From: Amycolatopsis sp. WAC 01376
GTDB taxonomy: Bacteria; Actinomycetota; Actinomycetes; Mycobacteriales; Pseudonocardiaceae
Length of the DNA stretch: 64,000 nucleotides
Reading direction: 5' to 3'
Assembly: GCF_003947415.1 (NCBI RefSeq)
Contig: NZ_QHKL01000003.1
Location: forward strand, 1,054,001-1,118,000
The number at the start of each line of letters is the position of its first letter. Position 1 is the first letter of the stretch. Of this stretch, positions 15,310 through 24,100 are shown in pieces. The position numbers and the translations under genes are program-made. The notes beneath the pieces were generated by a model. The model had not been told where the DNA came from. It made no database searches and was given only the letters and a program-made list of their open reading frames with translations.

Positions 15310-17889
15310 TCAGGACGCGGCGCTGGATTTGCCGCGCAGTTTGACGTTGGCCGTCGAGGCGTTCTTGATCGCCGTCTCGATCTGGGCCATCGTCGAGGAT
15401 GAGGACAAGCCCGGCACCGTCGCCGATTTCAGGGCATAGAGCGTGAACGTGTAGGGATGGCTGGAGCCGCCGGGGCAGGGGCCGAAGTACTTCTGCGAGT
15501 TCGCCCCGCTGCCCATGGCCTTCTGCTTGGCACCGTTCTGGTTCGGGACCGTGTAGCCCGCTCCGAGGCCTTCGGGCAGCGACACTGTGGACCCCGAGGA
15601 CGCCGGGATGTCCCAGATCGCCCAGTGCAGTTTGTTGCCGTTGTTGGCCACGTCGGCGAAGACGACCGCGTATCCCTTGGCGCCGGTGGTCCCGGCACTC
15701 CACGTCAGCGGCGGGGAGGTGTCCTGGCCCGCGGTGCCGTCACCGGCACAGGTGAACTTGTCCGGGATCGAGGCGTTGTCGGCGAACGCGGAGCTGGTCA
15801 GCTTGAACGCTCCCGGCTGCGAGGTACCCGGGAACTTCAACCGTGCCACCACGTTGTCGATCCCGCTCGGCGTGCCGCCGTTCTTGTCCGCGTTGGTCGA
15901 GGTGACCCACAGGCCGCCGTCCGGTGTCTTGGTGACCGAGCGGAGCCTGCCCCAGCGGCCGGAGAACAGCGACTGCACCGAACCGACGCCGTTGCCCGCC
16001 GCGTTGATCTGGGTGGCGAAGAGCTGCTCGCTGGTGACGGCCGCGACGTAGATCCAGTCGTTGACGATCTCGATCCCGCTCGGCCCGCCGGAGCTGGTCG
16101 ACCAAGTCTTCTTCGGCGCGACAGTGCCTCCGCAGGAGCCCTCGGTGCCTTCGCACTGGGGCCAGCCGAAGTTGCCGCCCTTCTGGATCAGGTTGAGCTC
16201 GTCGAGCTTGCCGTCGCCGAACTCCGAGGCCCACAGCTGGCCACGGGAATCCCACGCCAGGCCTTGCGGGTTACGGTGTCCGAAGCTCCACACGTAGCGG
16301 GCGCTGCCGCCGGTGGAGAAGAACGGGTTGTCGCTCGGCGCCGAGCCGTCGGGATTGACCCGAAGGATCTTGCCGTTGAGCGATCCCTTGTTCTGCGCGG
16401 TGTCCTTGTTCTGCCCGTCGCCGGCGGTGGCGTAGAGCTTTCCGTCCGGGCCGAAGCGCAGCCTTCCGCCGTTGTGGTAGCGGTTCTTGGCGATCCCGGT
16501 GAGCACCGGCGTCGACGCCGAGGACAGCTTTCCGTTGTCGTAGGTCATCTTCACGATCCGGTTGTCCCCGGATGCCGTGTGGTACAGGTAGATCGCGTGA
16601 TCGGTGGCGTAGTTCGGCGAGATCGCGATGCCGAGCAGGCCGCCTTCGCCGTTGGTGCCGACCGCGCCGGGCACCTTGCCGACCGTGGTCTTCTCACCCG
16701 ACGGCGTGATCCGCAGGATCTCGAACCGGTCCCGTTCGGTCGCCAGCGCCGTGCCGTCCGGCAGGAAGTCGACCGACCAGGCGAGGTCCACCTTGGTGAT
16801 TTCCTTGTCGTACTCGGGGATTCCGCCGCCCGCGTTCCCGCTCGTCTTCGCGGTCAGCGCGGCGCTCGCGGCCGAGGCGTTGCCGTCGAGGTCACGCGCC
16901 TTCACCGTGAAGGTGTACGACGTGTTCGCCGTCAGCCCGGTGATCGTGGCTTCGAGCGACGGTGTCGTCGCGACCTTCGTGGTGCCCTGGTAGACGTCGT
17001 AGCCGGCGATGGTGCCGCTGTCGTCCGTGGAAGCGTTCCACGCCAAGGAGACACTGTTCGCGGTCACCGACGTCGAGCGCAGGTTCCCCGGCACCGTCGG
17101 CGGCGTGGTGTCCCCGCTGGGCGGCGTGGTGAACTGGACGACATTGCTCTGCTGCGAAGGGTTTCCGGCCGCGTCGAAGGCGCCGACCGAGATGTCGTAG
17201 GCCGTGTTCGGCTGCAGGTTGTCGACGGTCGCGGTGAGCGTGTTCCCGTCGACGGTCTTGAGGACGTTGCCACCGCGCATGACGTCGTAGCGGACCACGC
17301 CGACGTTGTCCGTCGCGGCTTCCCAGGTGAAGGTGGCGCTGCGGGCCTTGATGTCCTTGGCGGCCAGGTTCTTCGGCGGGGTCGGCGCTTCTGCGTCGGC
17401 CACCCCGCTCACGGTGAGCTTGTCCGCGTTGGGACCGCCGTTCGCGGTCGTCGCGGTGGTGCGGATCTTGTTCGCCCCGGCGGCCAAGGCGACGTCCTTG
17501 GTGACGGTCTTCCAGGTGGTCCACGCGCCGGTCCCGGGGAAGGACAGCGTGCCGGCGGCGGTCCCGTCGACACTCAAGGAAACCGGCCGGTCGATCGTGG
17601 TTCCGTTGGCGTAGCGGAAAGTCAGCGTCTGGGTTCCGGCCTGCGCGGCGTTCACCGTGTACTCGACGTAGCTGCCGGCGACGTTGTCGAAGTTCACGAA
17701 CCCGGTGCCGGAATAGCCGGCGTGGTTCTTTTCGACGGCGCCTTGGGAGATCGTCGCGGCTTCGGATTCATGGTCGGTCGGTGCCGCGCCGGCGGGCAGA
17801 GCAGGCAGGACGGCGAGGGTCATCGCCGTCGCGGCGGCACACGTGAGCAACGCGCGCCACGGGGGTCGGGGTGCCACTGGAGCCTCCAT
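15310..17889 (-). CDS. Secreted chimera: CBM35-like, two FN3, PQQ-type sugar dehydrogenase, PEBP
   Basis: An 859-residue exported protein. Residues 1-36 form a Sec signal peptide ending AGAA. Then come a CBM35/CBM6-like galactose-binding domain (about 41-165; FVNFDNVAGSYVEYTVN, TDRP-like ANGTTIDRPVSLSV), two fibronectin III domains (about 166-258 and 262-350), and a six-bladed GSDH/sorbosone dehydrogenase beta-propeller (about 358-680; GEGGLLGIA, HNGGRLRFGPDGKLY, GHRNPQGLAW). A C-terminal PEBP/YbhB domain follows (about 690-850; DTSPPLTWS, GAKGYAVVFAD, LHWAIWDIP). Probably oxidises sugars at or outside the cell surface with bound PQQ while docking on polysaccharide. The PEBP role is unknown. 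Preceded by a 23-bp palindrome. Confidence 0.85.
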   Translation of the reverse strand: MEAPVAPRPPWRALLTCAAATAMTLAVLPALPAGAAPTDHESEAATISQGAVEKNHAGYSGTGFVNFDNVAGSYVEYTVNAAQAGTQTLTFRYANGTTIDRPVSLSVDGTAAGTLSFPGTGAWTTWKTVTKDVALAAGANKIRTTATTANGGPNADKLTVSGVADAEAPTPPKNLAAKDIKARSATFTWEAATDNVGVVRYDVMRGGNVLKTVDGNTLTATVDNLQPNTAYDISVGAFDAAGNPSQQSNVVQFTTPPSGDTTPPTVPGNLRSTSVTANSVSLAWNASTDDSGTIAGYDVYQGTTKVATTPSLEATITGLTANTSYTFTVKARDLDGNASAASAALTAKTSGNAGGGIPEYDKEITKVDLAWSVDFLPDGTALATERDRFEILRITPSGEKTTVGKVPGAVGTNGEGGLLGIAISPNYATDHAIYLYHTASGDNRIVKMTYDNGKLSSASTPVLTGIAKNRYHNGGRLRFGPDGKLYATAGDGQNKDTAQNKGSLNGKILRVNPDGSAPSDNPFFSTGGSARYVWSFGHRNPQGLAWDSRGQLWASEFGDGKLDELNLIQKGGNFGWPQCEGTEGSCGGTVAPKKTWSTSSGGPSGIEIVNDWIYVAAVTSEQLFATQINAAGNGVGSVQSLFSGRWGRLRSVTKTPDGGLWVTSTNADKNGGTPSGIDNVVARLKFPGTSQPGAFKLTSSAFADNASIPDKFTCAGDGTAGQDTSPPLTWSAGTTGAKGYAVVFADVANNGNKLHWAIWDIPASSGSTVSLPEGLGAGYTVPNQNGAKQKAMGSGANSQKYFGPCPGGSSHPYTFTLYALKSATVPGLSSSSTMAQIETAIKNASTANVKLRGKSSAAS

Positions 17890-17953
17890 GCGTGAAGTTC
17901 GGGGTCGGGAGGTGCAACGGCGGACCGGGCGGGCCCGGCGGGGGAGGGAGTTT

Positions 17954-17976
17954 TAGTTAGGAAACTTTCCTATCTA
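17954..17976. promoter_or_regulatory. 23-bp palindromic operator upstream of the secreted dehydrogenase gene
   Basis: The core TAGGAAA-C-TTTCCTA (17958-17972) is a perfect palindrome. It is extended by TAG at 17954-17956 and CTA at 17974-17976, with one mismatched pair between. It ends 65 bp upstream of the chimera start codon. Such symmetry at this distance is typical for a repressor site. Similar A/T-centred palindromes occur before actinobacterial carbohydrate genes controlled by ROK-type regulators, which I mention only as a possibility. No regulator gene is adjacent. Confidence 0.7.
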
Positions 17977-18072
17977 TGGTTCAGATCACACACCAGAGGG
18001 TGCTTCGTGTCAATACTTGACCAACATCAACACAGAGGGTCATGTGAAACGGGCTGTCCGGGTGTCGCGCCC

Positions 18073-18133
18073 ATAGCGCGTGAAGGCCCCCTTCCCTCGG
18101 CTGAGCCGAGGGAAGGGGGCCTTCACGCGCTAT
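18073..18133. terminator. 61-bp perfect palindrome after the F420 oxidoreductase gene
   Basis: Thirty-base arms around a single central G, with outer ends ATAGCGCG and the inner block GTGAAGGCCCCCTTCCCTC. It starts 4 nt after the stop of the minus-strand oxidoreductase, so it most likely ends that transcript. It is almost identical to the palindromes at 35055 and, less exactly, 49075. There is no T-tract on either side. Confidence 0.75.
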
Positions 18134-18137
18134 CGGG

Positions 18138-18575
18138 TCAGCCGGCGATGTCGGCCCGCGCGATCACCTTCGTGATCCGTGCGCGCACCAACGACTCCTC
18201 GGGCACGGCGTTCCGCTTGCCGTAGGCCTCGGCCTGGTCGGCGCCCATGTACCGGCCACCGAGCTTGGTCGCCCATTCGAGCATCTCGTCGAGGTCGTCG
18301 TGCAGCACGGCTTCAGCGGTGAACTGCACATACGAGTAGGGCGGCTTCTGGTCGTCGACAGCAAGCGAGAGCCGCGGGTCGCGCCGCAGCGCCTTCCCTT
18401 TGAGGGTCTCCGTGCCGGTGGTGAAGATCAGCTCGTCACCGTCCGTACCCTCGTTCAGCAGGAACCACACCGGAGTCACGATCGGCGCCCCGTTGGCGCG
18501 GACCAGGCCGAGCATGCCCGTCCGGGTGCCCTCACTCGAGAACTTCCACCATTCGTCCCGGCTCATTTCACGCAT
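18138..18575 (-). CDS. PPOX-class F420-dependent oxidoreductase
   Basis: A 145-residue split-barrel flavin/deazaflavin protein. The start MREMSRDEWWKF and the segment TGMLGLVRANGAPIVTPVWF, then LSLAVDDQKPPYSYVQFTAEA, fit the actinobacterial TIGR03618-type group that uses coenzyme F420 for redox of small molecules. The ATG at 18575 is chosen because the upstream open frame is not protein-like; a second ATG lies three codons in. Lone gene, with its own hairpin terminator and a divergent SMC-complex operon 85 bp away. Confidence 0.85.
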   Translation of the reverse strand: MREMSRDEWWKFSSEGTRTGMLGLVRANGAPIVTPVWFLLNEGTDGDELIFTTGTETLKGKALRRDPRLSLAVDDQKPPYSYVQFTAEAVLHDDLDEMLEWATKLGGRYMGADQAEAYGKRNAVPEESLVRARITKVIARADIAG

Positions 18576-18660
18576 GGACCAGACGCTACCGCCGCCCGGA
18601 GCGCCGGGCACCCCGGTCACCCGTGCGGGTCGCCGGGGGTGGCGACTAGCCTGGCCTGCT

Positions 18661-20136
18661 GTGCGAGACGACGAGCTGACCGGGATGGGGCTGGCCGACG
18701 AGGGGCTGACCCGCCGCCTCAAGGCGCTGGCCTGCACAGCGCCCTTGCACGACCTCGACGCGCGCAAGGCGAAGCTGGACTGGGCGGACGCCACGATCTA
18801 CCAGATGGCCGAGATCGCGCTGCACACGATCGACCAGGTCACGGTGTCGATGGACTTCGACACCGGCGCCGATCACGAACAGGTGATCGCGCGGTTGCTG
18901 CCGTTCGTCGCGCTCCAGGCGCCCGGCCGGACGCCGGACGAGCACGCCAAGGTCGCCCGGTGGGTCCTCGACAACCTGATCAACGTCGGCACCACCGATC
19001 GCGGGTTCCGCCGCGTCTACGGTTCCATCGGCCCCGGCGGGGGTTACCAGCGCCGCCAGTTCGACTTCAAGCTGCTCGTCGAGCTGGCCGAGCGCCACGA
19101 CGAGGTCTACCTGCGCGCCACCGACGAGGCGATCAACGTCCTCGTCGGCGCGCTGGACACCGACGTCGAGTCCGCCCAGATCGCGGCCGAGGTCAAACTG
19201 GAGAACCTGATCAACCGCGGCCGCCTCGCCGACGCGAAGCTCGCCGCCGAACAGGCCCGCTACCGGACCGTCCAGTACGGCGAGACACTGCGCGCCAAGC
19301 TGGACGCCACCCGGCGCGACGTCCGCGCGGTCGACTGGGAGCGCGAGGTCCCGGACCTGCTGGATCAGGCGCTGTCCCATATCGAGTCCCGGTTCCGGGC
19401 GGAGAACGCGATCCTCAAGAACATCACGGCGTCGCGGGACGAGACCGAGGACCTCGACCGTAAACGCCGCGCGGCCGAACTCGTCGACATCGTCAGCGAC
19501 TGCATCCGCCGCCACACCCGGCTCCAGTCGAGGCTGGCCGACGCCGGTGCGGTGTTCCGAGCCGAACAGGACCGCCAGCAGTTCTCCGGGCCGCCGCAAC
19601 GCGCGACGATCGACCTGTTCGGCCAGCTCCTGATGCCGACGCTGGGCCTGCCGATCGCCGAGGCCGTCGCGCCGGCCGAGTCGTTCTTCCACGCCGGCGC
19701 CGGTATCTCGCCGCCGACCGTGCCGTCGCTGTCTTCGCTGGTGTCGCTGCTGCTGCGGCCGGCACCGGAACGCGACCAGCTCGTCGGCGAGATCCCGGAG
19801 CCCGAGCTCATGCCCGCCGACGTCACCGACAAGTTCGGCGACGAGCAGTGGCGCCTCGCCGACGACCTGCTCGACCTGCCGGAGGTGCCGCGACGGCTGT
19901 CCGGACTGCTCGAAGAGGCCCGCCGGATCGATCCCGGGCTGCCTGCCCTGGTCGCCCTGCGGGCGGTGCACGCCTACAGTCCCGAGGTCGGCGCGGCGCT
20001 GCGGCTGGGGCAGCGTCAAGTGCTGCTGGCCGTCGACGACGGCACGCTGCTCGAAGATCCCGAGTTCGGCGGAGCGGATCTGCTGCTTTCGTCGGCCGCA
20101 GTGGATCGCCAAGAAGAAGAGGAGGAGGTCGCGTGA
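18661..20136 (+). CDS. MukF/JetA-like kleisin subunit of an SMC complex (predicted)
   Basis: A 491-residue, mostly helical, acidic protein. I recognise it by position and build: a long helical protein (YQMAEIALHTIDQVTVSMDF near the start, many charged helices in the middle, acidic tail EEEEEVA) followed by a small winged-helix protein and a giant SMC ATPase, the JetA-JetB-JetC or MukF-MukE-MukB order. The role would be to bridge the ATPase heads and hold the KITE subunit. The GTG start is 8 nt after a -10-like TAGCCT (18647-18652), so possibly leaderless; an ATG at 18685 is the alternative. The stop overlaps the next start (GTGA). No direct sequence match is claimed. Confidence 0.55.
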   Translation: MRDDELTGMGLADEGLTRRLKALACTAPLHDLDARKAKLDWADATIYQMAEIALHTIDQVTVSMDFDTGADHEQVIARLLPFVALQAPGRTPDEHAKVARWVLDNLINVGTTDRGFRRVYGSIGPGGGYQRRQFDFKLLVELAERHDEVYLRATDEAINVLVGALDTDVESAQIAAEVKLENLINRGRLADAKLAAEQARYRTVQYGETLRAKLDATRRDVRAVDWEREVPDLLDQALSHIESRFRAENAILKNITASRDETEDLDRKRRAAELVDIVSDCIRRHTRLQSRLADAGAVFRAEQDRQQFSGPPQRATIDLFGQLLMPTLGLPIAEAVAPAESFFHAGAGISPPTVPSLSSLVSLLLRPAPERDQLVGEIPEPELMPADVTDKFGDEQWRLADDLLDLPEVPRRLSGLLEEARRIDPGLPALVALRAVHAYSPEVGAALRLGQRQVLLAVDDGTLLEDPEFGGADLLLSSAAVDRQEEEEEVA

Positions 20137-20924
20137 CGACAACCGGGGACGTCGAATCCGCGGCCAGGCTGGTTTCCTTCGGCATGCGCCCGAAGCAGTT
20201 GCCGTCGCGGGACGTCGTGTACGGCGATCTCGTCCGGCGCTACGGCGAGGACAGGGCGTTCAAACAGCTCACGCACGCGGTCGCGGCCGGGCTCGGGCTG
20301 ATGGTGCTGGAGGTCAACCTCCAGGCCGGTGCCGTGCTGGCGGCGACCGACGAGTCCGTCTTCGAGATCAAAATGGACAGCTACGCGCGGCAGAGCAAGA
20401 TCCGCGAACGCCGGGAGACCGAGAAGGTCCTGCACGGGCTCGTCCACCTGGCCACCGCCGCGCTCGGCTACCCGCGCCCGGACGACCTCGCCAACGACAC
20501 CTACATAGGCCGCGTCAGCGTCGAGCAGGTGGACGCGATGGTGCGTGAGGCCTGCCGGATCCTCGACGAGCGCGCGGCGGCGGCCGAGGCGAACAACGAC
20601 CCGCTGGCCGACGCGCCCGAGCTCGAACAGGCATGGCGCGCCTACGCCCGGCGTCCCGCGGCGGCGGCGACCAAGGACGGCAGGCTGGCTTCGGACACCA
20701 CGCGCGGCATGGTCGCGCGGGCCCTGCGCTTCCTCGCCGATCAAGGCTTTCTCGTCCAGGTCAGCGGGGAACAGGGCGGGACCTACCGGACGACGCCGCG
20801 CTATCAGGTGCAGGTGCGGGAACTCGCCGCCGACGCGGCCTTCGACGATCTGCTCGAGCTGAACGTGGTCTCGGTCGCCAACGGCGGCGGGACACTGCGA
20901 GCTGCTGCGTCGGACACGCTCTAG
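20133..20924 (+). CDS. MukE/JetB-like KITE subunit of an SMC complex (predicted)
   Basis: A 263-residue protein. It has two probable winged-helix parts: one in the first 110 residues (VVYGDLVRRYGEDRAFKQL) and one at about 190-250 (DTTRGMVARALRFLADQGFL, then a wing with GGTYRTTPRYQVQV). Between them is a conserved-looking helical stretch VEQVDAMVREACRILDERA. Size, fold and order fit the KITE protein of MukBEF/Wadjet-type complexes, which binds kleisin and DNA. The GTG start overlaps the upstream stop by 4 bp. A 178-bp gap follows before the SMC gene, which has its own ribosome-binding site. Confidence 0.55.
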   Translation: MTTTGDVESAARLVSFGMRPKQLPSRDVVYGDLVRRYGEDRAFKQLTHAVAAGLGLMVLEVNLQAGAVLAATDESVFEIKMDSYARQSKIRERRETEKVLHGLVHLATAALGYPRPDDLANDTYIGRVSVEQVDAMVREACRILDERAAAAEANNDPLADAPELEQAWRAYARRPAAAATKDGRLASDTTRGMVARALRFLADQGFLVQVSGEQGGTYRTTPRYQVQVRELAADAAFDDLLELNVVSVANGGGTLRAAASDTL

Positions 20925-21102
20925 ACGGCTGGTGAGCGGAGCAGTGGGGATGAGCGGAAATCAGCCGATGCGAACCCGCCCGGGCCGGAGGCCCCGCTAT
21001 CGCGGCGGCAGGGCGCCGGAAAGCAGAGCTTGGGTGGCAACGGGAACCAGCGCCCTGGCGGCGCTATCGCGGACGCGGGTTCTCGGATAGGGGAGGGAAG
21101 AG

Positions 21103-24100
21103 ATGTACGAGCTTTCGCGGGTTCGCCTGCACTCGGTTGGCCCGGCGGGCGCGCGGTACCAGGACGTCGTGCTGGACTTCAGCGGCGTCGGCGCCGCCAT
21201 CACCGCGCCCAAACAGGACGCGCTGTTCAGCGCCGGTATCCACCTGGCGGGGGAGGGGCCGCCGCGGCGCCCGTCGCCGGCGAGCGTGCTGTTCCTGGAG
21301 AACGGCGGTGGCAAGTCCGTCCTGATCAAGCTGATCTTCTCGGTCATGCTGCCAGGCCGCCGCCAGGTCGTCGGCACCACGAACACCAAGGTGCTGGAGA
21401 AGTTCGTCACCGCCAAGGACGTCTCCCACGTCGTGCTGGAGTGGCTGCAGGTCGAGACCGGCCACCGGGTGATCACCGGCAAGGTGTCGGAATGGCGCGG
21501 GCACGTGGTGTCGGCGGATTCGGAGAACCTCGTCGATTCCTGGTACTGCTTCCGTCCCACCCCCTCGCTCGATCTGGACTCGCTGCCGCTGACGTCGGAC
21601 GGCAGGCTGCTGACGATGTCCGGTTTCCACGACCAGCTCGACAAGGTGCACGGCGGCGAGCCGGAACTGGAGCTGTTCTGGACCCGGCGTCACCACGAAT
21701 GGACGTCCCGGCTAGACGGTCTCGGCCTCGACACCGAGCTTTTCCGGTACCAGCGCGCGATGAACGCCGGTGAGGGCGAGGCGGCGGACGCCTTCGCGTT
21801 CAGCACCGACGAGGCGTTCGTCGAGTTCCTGTTGCGCGCGGTCCTTTCGGAGGAGGAGCCGAAGGACCTCGCCGAGGTCGTCGCGACCTACGCGCACAAC
21901 CTCGCCCAGCGGGGGGATCTGCTGTCGGAGCGGGACTTCGTCGCGGGTGCCCTCGATCTGCTCACACCGCTGGCGGAAGAGGAAGGCGTCGCGGCCGCGT
22001 CACGGAAGCTCGCCGACGCGGCCCGCGCCGAGATGCGGACGCTGGCCTGCCAGGTCGCCGCGCGGGACAAGCTGGAGAACGAGCGGCTGAGCGGGCTCGA
22101 ACAGCACGTCGACGAGGTGAAGTCCGCGGAGAAACTGGCCGAGGGCGACCACCGTCGTCTCACCGCAGGCGTAACCGAACTTCGCCGCCTGGTCGGGAAA
22201 CTGCGGTTCGACGAGGCGCAGGAGAGCAAGAAGCGGGTCGACGGCGAACTGGCCGAGGCCAAGACCTCCGCCGAGGCATGGCGGGAATGCGCCACCGTGC
22301 TCAACCACCTCAACGCCGCCCGCAAGGCCCGCGATTTCCGGGAACTGGTGGGAAACCGCGAGCAGAAGGCGCAGCCCGCGCTGCAGGCGCGCAACACCGC
22401 CGCGGCCGCGCTCGCGCGTGGCCTGCTGGCGCTGGCCAAGAACGCGACCGAGCAGGCGGTGAAGGCCGAGGCGCAGGTCGGCGCCCTGCGTGCCGAGGCG
22501 GAAAAGGCACAGGCGGAACGGGACGAGTCGGCGAACCTCGCGGCTTCGCGCCGGGCGGAGGCCCGCGGGCTGGGCGCGCGGATCGCGGAGGTCCGTGAGG
22601 AGATCGCGGAAGCCGTCCGGTCCGGCGCGCTCAAGGCCGGGGCCGATGTCGCCGAGGCGGCCCGCGAGGCCAGGACCGAGGCCGAGACGACCGCCGCGGA
22701 ACTCGTCCGCCGTGAACAGGAACTCGAACGCGTCGCCGAGGATCTGCGCTCCGCGCAGGCCACGGTCAACGACGCGCACCGGCTCGCCGGGTCCACAAAG
22801 GACAGGCTGGAGCGCGCGGCCGACGAGCTCGACCGGGCCGATCGGCGCACCGACGCGCTCGCCGTCGAACCCCGGCTGAGCGAGCTCCTCGGCGCGGAGG
22901 ACGTCGCGCTGGAGACGGATCTCCCGGTGCTGCTCGAACGGCTCCGCGAGGCGGGTTCGGCCGCGGAGAAGGAACAGACCGCGTTGCGGATGGAGGAATC
23001 CGTCGACGAGCGCGCGCTGAACGCACTCGGTTCCGGCGGTCTCCTGCCCGCCACCGAAGAGGTCCAGGCCGCGTTGGACGCGCTGGAAGCCGCCGGGATG
23101 AACGCGTGGTCCGGTTGGCGTTATCTGTCCACTTTGGACAAGAAGCGACGGGCTGCGGTGCTGGCCCGTGCGCCCCAGCTCGTCTCGGGGATCCTGCTCA
23201 ACGAGCCGGAGCAGGTCCGGCTCGCCGAGAAGGTCCTGGCGGAGCGGCGTTTGCTGCCCACCACGATCATCCCGGTCTCCACGACCGAGGCCACCACGAC
23301 CGATCGCCTGCCGGGAGAGGCGGGCATCGAGTTCCTCGTGCCGCCCAACCCGGCCATGTACGACGAAGAGGCAGCCGACGCCGAGCGCGAGGCCATCGCG
23401 CTGCGGCACGCGGAACGTCAGCGCCGGTTGGAAGCGCTGGCGATTTCGCTGGCCGACGACAGCGCGTTGTCGTGGAAACTCAAGACGTGGCGCGAGGATT
23501 ACCCGCCGGGCAGCATCGCGACGCTGGCCGAGCAGCTGCAGAACGCGCGCACCGCGCACGAAACCGCGCGGACCGCGTTGGAGCAGACGGAAAAGGAGTT
23601 CCAGCGCCTCGGCGAGAAGGCGACCGGGCTGCGGGAGCGGGTCCCCGAACTGCGCGCGGCTTCGGCCGAGGCGGGGGAGCGTGCCCGCGGTCTCGAGGCG
23701 CTCGCCACGCGTGCCGCGAAGATTCCCGAGTGGACGGACGACGTCGAACGTGCGACGGAGACCGCCGAGCGGGCCGAGTCGACGGCGTCCGAAGCGGCGG
23801 TGAAGGCTTCCCGGTTGCGCGAGCAGGCAGGCGAGGAACAGCGCACCGCCGACGGGCACCGGCGCACGGCGACGACCGCGAAGTCCGAACTGGCCGAGGT
23901 TCCGGGGTCGAGCGACGTCACCGAGGACGATCCGGTGCCCGCAGAGCCGGTGGACGCGTTGCGGCGTACCTTCTCGTCGGCTTCCGAGGCGTACGCGAAG
24001 GTCGAGGTCGGCAGTGATCTGCGGGCCGAACTCGAACAGGCCGAAAGCGTCGAGACGTCCGCGCGGGCGGCCTTCGAGGCACTGGACGACGCCGTCCGCG

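Noticed and set aside
15457..17895. An 812-codon open frame on the plus strand opposite the secreted chimera
   Set aside because: It is the antisense shadow of a high-GC gene: composition is Arg/Gly/Val-rich without domain marks, while the minus strand has a signal peptide and four domains.
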